A stretch of DNA of 64,000 nucleotides from Thermocrispum municipale DSM 44069 (lineage in GTDB: Bacteria > Actinomycetota > Actinomycetes > Mycobacteriales > Pseudonocardiaceae). The translations under genes were made by a program, and so were the position numbers. Shown here in pieces: positions 6,744-15,023 of the stretch. The stretch is from NCBI RefSeq assembly GCF_000427825.1, contig NZ_ATYT01000003.1:236487-300486 (forward strand), given 5' to 3'. Positions within the stretch are counted from its first letter, which is position 1. The number at the start of each line of letters is the position of its first letter. The notes below the pieces were generated by a model. It did no database searches and was not told where the DNA came from. It worked only from the letters and a program-made list of their open reading frames with translations.

Positions 6744-6824
6744 CGCGTGCACGCGGCACAGCAAACCTCTCAACCTCGTGCGCTGCACGCGTGTTCGAAC
6801 GTGGTATGCACGCGTGCAGTGCAC
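6744..6824. repeat. Cluster of TGCACGCGTGCA-type palindromes
   Basis: Exact 12-bp palindromes occur at 6744-6755 (CGCGTGCACGCG) and 6807-6818 (TGCACGCGTGCA), with a 10-bp version at 6784-6793 and GTGCAC at 6819-6824. Related GCGCAC/GTGCGC words lie further upstream (6629-6647). The density suggests a multi-site protein-binding region or unstable repeat DNA. Confidence 0.5.
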
Positions 6825-6976
6825 GAGGGGTCCTGGGGGCGTGCAAGACCGATTGCTCCGGCGCCCATCCCCGGCGCCGGGACGTGCGCGTTGACAAGCG
6901 ACGAATGGCCGAGGCGCTACGCAGGCAACGACGGCTCCGTCTGACTGCGTGGGCTATTACCCGGTAATAGGTCGAC

Positions 6977-6997
6977 GCTCGGTTTCGACCGGGCCTT
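6977..6997 (+). terminator. TTCG-loop hairpin followed by TTT
   Basis: A 7-bp stem with one T-G pair closes a TTCG tetraloop and is followed by CTTT. It shares CCGGGCCTTTCGC with the hairpin at 4054-4075. Confidence 0.5.
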
Positions 6998-7012
6998 TCG
7001 CGTGTCCGAGTC

Positions 7013-7024
7013 AGATTCGTGCCA
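7013..7024. repeat. Distant copy of the integrase arm-site motif
   Basis: AGATTCGTGCCA, followed by G, matches the word in the tandem repeat near the integrase start (3881-3893). It may mark the other end of a decayed element or a second att remnant. Confidence 0.35.
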
Positions 7025-7377
7025 GATCTCGGGGTCCCTTCAGGGGCTCCCTGGGGCCGGGTGCGATCTTGATAACACCGGTACCAACAGGAACTGCCCG
7101 GAGATCAACGCGGGTCGTGCCCACCGTCGGGAATCACCGGGAGCCCGCTGGTCCATCCGCGCGGGGCCCTCGGATCGCCGGCGCTCGAGCCAGGTGTCAG
7201 TGCGTCGCCGGCGGAGCCCCAAACCCGGAATCGTTTACAGCACCCGATCCGGGCCGAGCGGGCCGAACGGCGAAGCAAGCTCCAAAGGGCGTCAACGACG
7301 GCCGAGCATGGGGCACCGGCGAACATCCCGGCGGCGGGGGCCTGCGTGACTCCCCGCCGAACCCGGGATGGTGGGCG

Positions 7378-8481
7378 TCAGAACCCGGTCGAGGTCAACC
7401 AGATGCGCTCCTTGTGCCCGTCGGCACCCAGATTGCCGGCGCGCGACGTGAACACGACATCGCTGCCGTCGGCGTCGACCGCGATGTCGTCGACACCGCT
7501 GTCGGCTCCCGCGCCCAAGGAGTTCTCACTCACCCGGACCGTCTCGCCGCTGCTCATGTCGCGGGCGAACGCCTGGACGTCGGAGAAGACCACGACATTG
7601 CCGTCGTCCGAGATGGCGGAGATGTAGAGGGCGTTGCTCGGCTTGCCGTCGATGATGCTCGCCACTTCGGTGGAGCCTGCCGCGGTGTCCCGCCGGAACA
7701 CGCAGCCGCCCTCGATCTGCTCGCACTCCTCGGACCCGTCCACCAAATTCGTGGCGCCCGAGGTGAACGTGACGTAGTGCCCGTCGTAGCTGACACCCCC
7801 GAGGACGACGTCACTGAAGTTTCCGGGTTCGCCGGTCGGTGACTGGTCGAGCAGCTCCCACTGCCCGGTGGACGCGGTGGCCTGGTACGCGTGGCCGTCG
7901 ACGGTGTACGCGACGTGGCGTCCGTCCCCGCTGATCTTCGCAGTGCGGACCCCAGCCTTGTGCGACACCTTGGTGATTGCGTCAGTCGCCAAGTTCCACC
8001 GGTACGCGTGCACCGGGCCGCCTTCTTCAAGACTGCCGCGGAACGCCACCCAGCGGCCGTTGCTGGAGATCGACGGCTCACTCGCGCCCGCGACGCCGCG
8101 CAGCCACTGCGTGGAGCCGGTATTGATGTTGCGTACGCGCAGTGTGCCGCCACTGCCGATCACGACGTACGTGCCGGACCCCGAGATGTCGGCGACCGCG
8201 CCGTCACCCACCTTGCTGGTGTAGATCTTCGTGGTCTTACCGGAGGAGCGGTCGCGCACGTAGACATGCGACGCCTCTCCCTGCGACTTGGACGGTTCGA
8301 CGAACACCACACGATCGGCGTCGTCGTCGACCCGGCTGTCGTAGACCTCGGGCGCCAGTTCGGCACCGGACGACGAAACCGAAATCAGCTCCGGCCCGGT
8401 GGCCCCCCACGCGGTGGTGGCGACCACCGCACAAGTCGCCAGAGCTGCTGCACCTGCTGTCAGGACACGTCGAGCGTGCAT
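7378..8481 (-). CDS. Secreted TolB/PD40-type beta-propeller protein
   Basis: A 367-residue exported protein. The ATG at 8481 follows a GGGGAGGGG ribosome binding site and opens a signal peptide (HARRVLTAGAAALATCAVVA, cleavage after TTAWGA or nearby). The rest shows repeating blades with ISGSGTYVVIGSGG, ISSNGRWVAFRG, ISGDGRHVAYTVDG, ISDDGNVVVFSD and VDADGSDVVFTSRAG, the hallmark of PD40/TolB repeats. Such propellers bind partners or ligands; no catalytic motif is seen. It is monocistronic, with its stop beside the accessory region. Confidence 0.85.
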   Translation of the reverse strand: MHARRVLTAGAAALATCAVVATTAWGATGPELISVSSSGAELAPEVYDSRVDDDADRVVFVEPSKSQGEASHVYVRDRSSGKTTKIYTSKVGDGAVADISGSGTYVVIGSGGTLRVRNINTGSTQWLRGVAGASEPSISSNGRWVAFRGSLEEGGPVHAYRWNLATDAITKVSHKAGVRTAKISGDGRHVAYTVDGHAYQATASTGQWELLDQSPTGEPGNFSDVVLGGVSYDGHYVTFTSGATNLVDGSEECEQIEGGCVFRRDTAAGSTEVASIIDGKPSNALYISAISDDGNVVVFSDVQAFARDMSSGETVRVSENSLGAGADSGVDDIAVDADGSDVVFTSRAGNLGADGHKERIWLTSTGF

Positions 8482-8739
8482 CCGTAACCCCTCCCCCTCA
8501 CGTTGAAAACGGAATTGCACTGAGGACGCCTTCAGGTCGTTCGACGTTGCCCGAAAAGCGAGACAGGTCGGAATTTCTTCACCTCGCTGGAGTGGGGAGA
8601 GTCCGGTCACCAGGACCGCAGCGTGCGCCGCGGCCAATCATCAACCGCATGCCGCGTCAGGCCGGCGACCTGCCAAAACGGCACGCCGCACCCGCGGGAA
8701 CCCTGGCGGGGGAGCCGGGGGACCGACGCTCGTGGCGTC

Positions 8740-10388
8740 CTAGGACGTGCGGTAGTCCTTGCCGTCCTCGCGCCGCCGCTCCCCGTGCTCCCCGCGGTTG
8801 AACTGGTCCTCTTCCGGCTCGACCTCGCCTCGGTCGGTCGGTCCGGTGTGTCCGTCCGGGTCGGACTGCACGCCCGGCTTCCTCGGGTCCAGGTCCACGC
8901 GCTTGCCGCTGATCCTCTCCTCGCGCCAATCCTTCATCTTCTCGCGGTAACGCTCGGCCTGGTCCGCGTCGGTCTGGGCGTACTCCTTGGCTGCCTCCTT
9001 GATCTGGTCCCCGGCAAGCAGGTAGCGCGCACCGCTGGTCTTGAAGAAGGATTCCAGCGTGTCGCGGATGGCCAGCACTTCCTTGTCCGCCTCGATCTGG
9101 TGACCGTCACGCCCGGCGAGCTGCCGGTCGGCGCTCGCGGTGGTGGTGATCTTGCTCAGCAGGCCCGCGTATCCCTCGGCCGCCTCGTAACAGCGCTGCG
9201 CGATGTCGAGCACGAACGCCACGTCCACCGAGTAACCCTTGGACGCGGGCGGATCGGAGCAGTCGCCGTCCGGATCGTTCCTGGTGAGGTCGTACAGCTC
9301 GAGGTTGTAGCTGTGCACTCCGCCCAAGGCGCTCTGCACTGTGCCGACCGAGACCAGGTATTCGGCCTCCGTCGCGTCCATCTCGGCGTGCAAGGAGCAC
9401 ACGTCGGTGTCCATCTGGGTGAGCAGTTCCGGCAGGCTCTTCGCGTGCACCTCCATGGTGGCCTCGGACATTCCACCAGCGAGGAAGCCGAGGAGGCCGA
9501 CGACGACGCCCGCGGGTCCGGTGGCCGACGACACGGTCTTACCCAGCAACCCGACGACGCTGAGCACCTGGCCGACGATGTCGAGAGCCAGTTTGCCTTT
9601 GCCGGCGTCGGGAAACACCTTGACGGTTTGCTTCGCGTTCAGTGCCTTGGCCATGGCGGCGAGCCACTGCACCGTGTTGTTGCGCCCCACGTGCACGATC
9701 TTGGCCCGTTCGGAGTACAGCTCGGCCAGGCAGCCGAGCAGGACGGATTGGTTGTGCAGCGTCGGCTTGACCGAGGCGAGAAAGCCGTCCTTGACCGTGC
9801 TCGCGGCTAAGCCGGTCCAGCCGGCGAACCACTCCTTGTTCCCGTCGTTGCCGCCCAGCCATTCGACGTCCTCGAGGAGCGGACGGCTACCCAGCGGCGG
9901 CAGGTTCGCCTTGTCCGGCCCCTCGGTCTGCAGCCCGAGCCGGCCGCCGAGGCCGACGAACGTGTCGTAGACGTCCTCCAGCTCACCGAGTTCGAGCACC
10001 TCCAGCTGGGGAGTCCCTTGGCGACCTCTTCGCGCTTGTCCCATGCCCAGTCCGCGACCCGGGCCAATACGTCGGCGACCCGGCATTCGACATACTCCTG
10101 GCTCTGCTTGTTCCAGCCTTCGCAGGACTCCGCCGGGACCTCGCCCACCTGCCCGTCGCGGACCCAGCTCAGGTGCGGGCAGTCGGCGATGCTGGCCACC
10201 AGGTGGCCGTGCGACTCGGGCGGGGGCTGCCAGCGCAGCGGTTCCGGCGCGCCGGGTACGTCGAACACGGTCTTCGACAGCGCCTTGCAGGCTTCTTCGC
10301 GCCACCGGAATGTCAACGCCTCGTAGGACTCGTCCAGCCGCGTAGTCAGCGCCTTCGAGTATTCGTCGGCCGTGAGGTATGTGGCCAT
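8740..10388 (-). pseudogene. Unknown ~550-residue protein with an apparent frameshift
   Basis: The ATG at 10388 (or GTG at 10394, after a G-rich ribosome binding site) opens MATYLTADEYSKALTTRLDE and reads to about residue 125 (KREEVAKGLP). The downstream frame takes over exactly there with QLEVLELGELEDVYDTFVG and continues to a stop at 8740. The switch lies in a run of four G (plus strand 10008-10011) where five would restore the frame. The C-terminal part has a central hydrophobic stretch (LALDIVGQVLSVVGLLGKTV and on), several Cys, and a charged Asp/Glu-rich tail. No family is recognised. It is either a recent pseudogene, a sequencing error in a homopolymer, or recoding. Confidence 0.7.
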
Positions 10389-10577
10389 GTCCACCCCCCC
10401 TTCTCCCGCCCCCCAAGCAACCCGACCCTAACCGAGCGCCGGAATTTTCGAGGAGTTTTCGCGAATTCTGCGAAATTCGCGCGGCCGGTACATCGGCACA
10501 TTTCTCTCGGTCCGTGCGTCGAGTTTGCGCACGTCGGAGGGGTGACATTTGCTTCGCGGCGGCACGGCCGTCCCGCG

Positions 10578-11069
10578 TCAGTCGGCGTCTTCGTTTGCGC
10601 GTTTTCGCGTCAGCCGATAGGTCAGCACGGCGAGCACGACACCGATGATCACGCCGAAGGAATTCATCGCCCAGTCGTTGGTGTCGCACGAGCGGCCGAT
10701 CGCAGGAATCAGAGCCTGCACCGCTTCGATGGCCGCCGACAGGCCGATGCCCGCGGCGAGGACACGTCCGGGGCGCCGCGCCACGAGCGCGGTGAAGTAC
10801 GCGGGCGGAATGAACAACGCGACGTTGGCCAGAAGCTCGACGCTGCCCAGCGTCGGCCACGATAACTGCACCGCGCACACCTGATCCAGGCGGCGGGACT
10901 CCGGGATCAGCGTCAATGCGACCACGGGCACCAGCGACAGTCCGGCGAGGATCCACAAGACAACGGCGCGGTGGCGCGCCAGGTAGCCGAGCAGGACACA
11001 CGCCAGCGCGACAAGAACCAGCGCCACCGGGACGAGTGCCGCGTTGTCCAGGAGAAAGTTCGTGATCAT
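10578..11069 (-). CDS. VanZ-like membrane protein
   Basis: A 163-residue protein with about five hydrophobic helices. It carries the VanZ pattern: SVELLANVALFIPPAYF (usually N-x-x-x-F-x-P), AAIEAVQALIP (E-x-x-Q) and TNDWAMNSFGVIIG (D-x-x-x-N-x-x-G). The ATG at 11069 was chosen because the upstream extension is not hydrophobic. VanZ relatives are linked to glycopeptide tolerance in some bacteria, but most actinobacterial copies have no known role. It stands alone. Confidence 0.85.
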   Translation of the reverse strand: MITNFLLDNAALVPVALVLVALACVLLGYLARHRAVVLWILAGLSLVPVVALTLIPESRRLDQVCAVQLSWPTLGSVELLANVALFIPPAYFTALVARRPGRVLAAGIGLSAAIEAVQALIPAIGRSCDTNDWAMNSFGVIIGVVLAVLTYRLTRKRANEDAD

Positions 11070-11206
11070 AGGTGCGGGCAGCCTAGCTCGTCCGGCGCCG
11101 CCGAGCTCGCCGTCAACGAGCGGTCGTGCGCTGTTCGATCCCAACCTCGGTTCGACGAAGGCTACTGAGCGCGGACAGCGCCACTGTGGCGTGGCACGAT
11201 GCGCGT

Positions 11207-11815
11207 GTGGACACTTCTCGAGCCGTTGAACTGTGCTTGTCGGCCCACCGACGAGTGTTGCAGACGTTGGCCGATCTGGACGACGACACGGTCCGTCAGC
11301 CGAGCCTGCTGCCTGACTGGACGGTCGGGCACGTGGTCACTCACCTGGCACGCAACGCGGACGGACATGCGCGGCGACTCGAAGCGGCGCTGCGCGGTGA
11401 GGACGTGAAGCGCTATCCGGGTGGTGAGGCTCAGCGCGAGCGCGAGATCGAAGAAGGCCACGCACGCCCGGCGCAGGTGATGGTCGAAGACCTGCGGACT
11501 TCGCAGGAACGGCTCGAGGACGTGTGGAGACGGTGCGCGGAGCGCGGGTGGACGTTCGATGTGCCGGACCGCGACGACGATTGGCCGCTGCCCGACAGTC
11601 CGAAGCGTCGGCTACGGGAGACGGAGCTCCACCACTCGGACATGGGGCTGGGCTACACCCCGCAGGACTGGCCGGCGGAGTACGTGGCGTGGGAGTTGGC
11701 GACGCAATTGCGCGCATTGCCCGGGAGACTGCAGCCAGGGGACGACCTGCGTCTGCTCACCGGGTTGACCGGCCGTGCGCCGTGGCCCAGCACGCTTGAG
11801 CTCGGCCCATGGTGA
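11207..11815 (+). CDS. Maleylpyruvate isomerase-family (mycothiol/DinB-type) protein
   Basis: A 202-residue protein from the GTG at 11207. PDWTVGHVVTHLARNADGHARR and RETELHHSDMGLGY are the two conserved blocks of the mycothiol-dependent maleylpyruvate isomerase family, with the putative metal-binding His in HVVTHLARN and HHSD. Members use mycothiol, the actinobacterial thiol, in isomerase or S-transfer chemistry. The substrate here is unknown. It overlaps the next gene by 7 bp. Confidence 0.85.
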   Translation: MDTSRAVELCLSAHRRVLQTLADLDDDTVRQPSLLPDWTVGHVVTHLARNADGHARRLEAALRGEDVKRYPGGEAQREREIEEGHARPAQVMVEDLRTSQERLEDVWRRCAERGWTFDVPDRDDDWPLPDSPKRRLRETELHHSDMGLGYTPQDWPAEYVAWELATQLRALPGRLQPGDDLRLLTGLTGRAPWPSTLELGPW

Positions 11816-12432
11816 GTTCGAGCCTGGTCGGCTCGGTGCGGAGGCGGGCAGCGCGGGCGGCGTTCGCGAGTCTGGGGCGCGCCTATCGCTGGTGGGCGCT
11901 GCGCCGCCGAGTCACGGATCCTTCGCGGGTGGCCGCCATCGCGCTGAAGCAGATCAGGTCCTCGCGCTACTGCCTCGTCGTGACGGAGTCCGACAGGGGA
12001 CCGACGGCTCGAGTCGTCGAACCTTTTCCGCCGGCAGCGGACGGCACGATCAGGTTCGGAACGGACCCGTTGTCACGCAAAGCACGGGATGTTCTCCGCT
12101 CAGGGCGATGCCTGCTGGTGTATCAGGACGACCGGCGACGCAGCTGCGTCACGGTCGACTGCGCGGCGACACTGGAGGACTGGCCCGAATCCGGGTCTCC
12201 CCGTTTCAAGGCCATGTGGACGGCGTTCTGGCCCAGTGGCCCGATTCCGCAGAATTACGTCGTGGTGGCCTGCAAGCCGCGGTTCATGGAGATTTGGCAC
12301 GGGACTGCCGTCGTCGCCCCGGAGCCGTTCGGCAGGCGGTCGTTCCAACTCCTCCGTGTTGGCGGGAGCTGGATAGCGGACGAAGGCGACGACGGGCCGC
12401 AACAGCAGTCCTCATCGTGCAAACCTTGTTGA
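11809..12432 (+). CDS. Pyridoxamine-5'-phosphate oxidase-like split-barrel protein
   Basis: A 207-residue protein. After an Arg-rich N-terminus the pattern VAAIALKQIRSSRYCLVVTES ... RKARDVLRSGRCLLVYQDDRRRSCVTVDCAATLED ... VVVACKPRFMEIWH matches FMN- or F420-binding split-barrel proteins of the PNPOx-like superfamily. It is translationally coupled to the mycothiol-family gene upstream (overlap 11809-11815), which suggests joint action in redox or detoxification. The C-terminal tail is Cys-containing and not conserved-looking. Confidence 0.7.
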   Translation: MVSSSLVGSVRRRAARAAFASLGRAYRWWALRRRVTDPSRVAAIALKQIRSSRYCLVVTESDRGPTARVVEPFPPAADGTIRFGTDPLSRKARDVLRSGRCLLVYQDDRRRSCVTVDCAATLEDWPESGSPRFKAMWTAFWPSGPIPQNYVVVACKPRFMEIWHGTAVVAPEPFGRRSFQLLRVGGSWIADEGDDGPQQQSSSCKPC

Positions 12433-12561
12433 CCATAGGTTCGCAGTCGCATCGCTGAGCACGCGTGCGTCGAACCGGCCCGTAGCGTCGATCGTGTCGT
12501 CGGCAGATGCCACGTCAGATGTCGGCGGGGCCGAATCACGGCGGATGCGATCGGAGTGCTG

Positions 12562-12954
12562 ATGGCTACTGGGAACATTGCCAAACGAGTGGGTGGCCTC
12601 GCGGCTGCAGGTGCCGTGGCGTTCGGTGGTTTGGTTGCCGGCGCCACGCCTGCCCTGGCCGATGGGCCGGGGCCGGGCATCAACCGCGTGTGCCTCTTCG
12701 TCGATTTCGACGTCACCGTGAAGTGGACGTTCGACGGTCTCCAACCCCGCTGGGCTCATTTCCCCGCCTCGTTGCCGTTCGAGAATCAGTGCGTCGACGT
12801 GAACTGGGTCGACAAGCCGGGAACGATCACGGTGCACCAAGGCGACGAGAACGGTGCGGAGTTCGGCCGCGCCGAGGACTACGATCCGGCCGAAGGTGCG
12901 ACCATCGTCATCTACGGCGACGAGGACAACCCGCAGGCGCACATTCACACGTAG
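12562..12954 (+). CDS. Small secreted protein of unknown function
   Basis: A 130-residue protein with a clear signal peptide (NIAKRVGGLAAAGAVAFGGL, cleavage after ATPALA). The mature part of about 95 residues has two Cys (NRVCLFVDF and ENQCVDVNW) that may form a disulfide, and many aromatic and acidic residues suggesting a small beta-sandwich. The ATG at 12562 is preferred because GGAG lies six bases upstream. No family is recognised. Confidence 0.75.
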   Translation: MATGNIAKRVGGLAAAGAVAFGGLVAGATPALADGPGPGINRVCLFVDFDVTVKWTFDGLQPRWAHFPASLPFENQCVDVNWVDKPGTITVHQGDENGAEFGRAEDYDPAEGATIVIYGDEDNPQAHIHT

Positions 12955-12976
12955 TCGGCACCGCACGCGGGCTCGC

Positions 12977-13792
12977 CTACTTTCCGGCGAGTTCGGCGAC
13001 GACGGGTGCCAGTGCCTCGGCGGCCAGGGAGCCGATGACGAAGTAGGTGAAGCCGTACTCCGCGCGCCTGCGCAGGATCTCCTCGCCGGCAGCTGCCGGA
13101 TCGACCGGCAGGGCGAGCAGAGAGTCGGCCGCGTGCAAGGCCGCCGGGTCGGTGTCGGGTCCGGTCATGAACGGCTCGACGACATCCCCGACGACCGGCA
13201 CGTGCAGCGCCAGTTCGACGTCCGCGCCGGAAAAGCTCGCCGCGAGTTCGCCCACCACCGCCCGGGAGTCCGCGGGCAAGCCGACGATGGTGACGATGTC
13301 GGCCAGCTCGGCGGCCACCGCCCTGGCCTTCGGTCCACGAACTGCCATCGCCACCGGCGTGCGGACGTTCTCGCCGTCGAGCTCCCGCAAGGACCTGACC
13401 GCTTCGCGGACGTCGTCCACGCGCTGACGCGGGGGTGCCGCATCATCGCCGAGTTCACGCAGCTCGTCCTCGATTCCCGGTCGGCCGGTACCGATGCCGA
13501 ACTCGAAGCGCCCGTCGGTGAGCAGGGACAACGAATGCGCTTCCCACGCCACGCTCCACGGAGGCCGATACGGCGAGGCGTAGACCCACGTCCCGACGCG
13601 CGTGTCGGTGAGGGTGGCGGCGACCGCCAACGTGGGCCCTGGTGCCGGCAGCATGCGGATGTCCGGCATCAGCAGCGTGGAGAATCCGGTGTCGGCCATT
13701 CGCCGCACGTCGTCCCGCCACGCGCGGATGTCCGTCCTCGGTGGCGTGACCACCCCGAAGCGAAGCGGCCGGTTCGCGTTCCGGTCATGCAT
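12977..13792 (-). CDS. F420-dependent LLM-class oxidoreductase
   Basis: A 271-residue luciferase-like TIM-barrel protein. Signatures are LRFGVVTPPRTDIRAWRDDVRRMADTGFSTLLMPD at the N-terminus, LSLLTDGRFEFGIGTGRP in the middle, and VAMAVRGPKARAVAAELADI. The short form resembles actinobacterial F420-dependent enzymes of the TIGR03621 type. The ATG at 13792 is preceded by GAGAGGAC; the reading frame extends further upstream but without coding character. Substrate unknown. Confidence 0.88.
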   Translation of the reverse strand: MHDRNANRPLRFGVVTPPRTDIRAWRDDVRRMADTGFSTLLMPDIRMLPAPGPTLAVAATLTDTRVGTWVYASPYRPPWSVAWEAHSLSLLTDGRFEFGIGTGRPGIEDELRELGDDAAPPRQRVDDVREAVRSLRELDGENVRTPVAMAVRGPKARAVAAELADIVTIVGLPADSRAVVGELAASFSGADVELALHVPVVGDVVEPFMTGPDTDPAALHAADSLLALPVDPAAAGEEILRRRAEYGFTYFVIGSLAAEALAPVVAELAGK

Positions 13793-14072
13793 CGGCGCTG
13801 TCCTCTCTGTCCGTTCGCAGAAGTAGACCCGTGTGCGCGGCAAAACTCGTCGGTCAGGCACCGGGAAATCGGGCGCAGTTGGTGAATCACGCACCGCTGC
13901 GCTGACTGCAGGACCGGTGCCCACCGTCTTGCGCAACGCCTGCAAACCCTGGCGCAACGCCCACCTCGCCATTCGGCGTAACCCACGCGGCGCGCGTTGA
14001 TCAGGGATAACAGCATCCGTAGCTTTCCGGTCTCGAATTGATAACGCCGATCTGCAGGAGTGAGTCAAGATC

Positions 14073-14867
14073 ATGCGCAAGACGTTCGCCGCGGCATCCG
14101 CGGTCGCCCTGATCGCCACCGCGACGGGAGTGTCCGTGGCGTCCGGGGGGCCTGAGGCCGCCGGCGAGGCTGCTCAGAAGTGCGCCAACCCGACGCAGAC
14201 GTGGTCCACCAGCGATGGTGGTGGACCCGTGAGTGCCGACGGAGAGGGCGACGGCAAGGACTACTACGGCAGCCCGAACCTGTGGAACGACAACGGCTCG
14301 GTGTCCCAGAGCATGGGCGTGTGCTCGTTCGACTCCTGGTACGTCGACGCCGCCGCCAGCGACTCCGGTGACGGTGCGGTGTTGAGCTACCCGAACATGC
14401 ACAAGGACTGGCACGACTGGAACAGCGGGTCGGAGCCCAGCCTCGACAGCTTCGAGCGCATTCCCACGCAGTTCGCGCACGAAGCCCCGGAGTCGGGCAC
14501 GTGGAACTTCGCCTACGACGTGTGGATCAACGGGGTGGGCAACGGTCCCGGCACCACCGAGCTGATGATCTGGACCGAGTACAACGGGCAACGGCCCGCC
14601 GGTGAGCTGCAGGAGACGGTCACCGTCGATGGCGCCGAGTGGGAGCTGTGGGCGAACGAGAACAACGAGATCGTCTCGTTCGTGGCGAAGTCGCCGCAGA
14701 CCTCGGGTGAGCTGGACATCAAGGCGTTCACCGACCATCTCACCGAGGCGGGCATGCTCAAGTCCGACTCCACCCTCGGCCAGGTCGGCTACGGCGTGGA
14801 GATCGTCGACACCGCGGGACAGAAGCAGCGGTTCGACGTCACCGACTTCCAGGTCGACGCCTACTGA
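14073..14867 (+). CDS. Secreted glycoside hydrolase family 12-like endoglucanase
   Basis: A 264-residue exported enzyme. The signal peptide (RKTFAAASAVALIATATGVS) is followed by the GH12 jelly roll: NLWNDNGSVSQSMGVCSFDSW, SYPNMHKDWHDW, SGTWNFAYDVWIN, TELMIWTEYNGQRPAG (family nucleophile Glu) and VGYGVEIVDTAG (family acid/base Glu). GH12 enzymes cut beta-1,4-glucans or xyloglucan. The length is normal and no carbohydrate-binding module is attached. A very long terminator follows, so it is monocistronic. Confidence 0.85.
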   Translation: MRKTFAAASAVALIATATGVSVASGGPEAAGEAAQKCANPTQTWSTSDGGGPVSADGEGDGKDYYGSPNLWNDNGSVSQSMGVCSFDSWYVDAAASDSGDGAVLSYPNMHKDWHDWNSGSEPSLDSFERIPTQFAHEAPESGTWNFAYDVWINGVGNGPGTTELMIWTEYNGQRPAGELQETVTVDGAEWELWANENNEIVSFVAKSPQTSGELDIKAFTDHLTEAGMLKSDSTLGQVGYGVEIVDTAGQKQRFDVTDFQVDAY

Positions 14868-14878
14868 CCGCAGGGAGA

Positions 14879-14921
14879 GACGAGCCCGGTGACCGACGGA
14901 TGGGCGGTCACCGGGCTCGTC
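14879..14921. terminator. Strong hairpin after the GH12 gene
   Basis: A perfect 17-bp stem (14879-14895 with 14905-14921) around a 9-nt loop lies 12 bp past the stop codon. Confidence 0.85.
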
Positions 14922-15023
14922 GCGTCCAGCTTCTCGTCGCGCTCCCGCACGGCGGATCGCCGAGCCTGACTCGTGCCGCTGTGGCACGATGCCAACGGTT
15001 CCGGCGTAGATGGGGAGGAGCCG

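Larger units (their letters stand above)
6516..7377. other. Gene-free accessory stretch
   Basis: No ORF here has believable codon use or homology on either strand. It holds a patch of GCACGCGTGC-type palindromes (6744-6824), a hairpin at 6977-6994 and an arm-site-like motif at 7013-7024. It is probably relic DNA from integrated elements. Confidence 0.6.

Noticed and set aside
6744..6824. CRISPR array
   Set aside because: Repeats are palindromic words of 10-12 bp without regular spacers and no cas gene is near; no CRISPR was seen anywhere in the window.
6570..6967. Several 65-90-codon ORFs around the palindrome cluster
   Set aside because: All frames on both strands are equally open because of GC-rich repeats; none has a ribosome binding site or recognisable protein.
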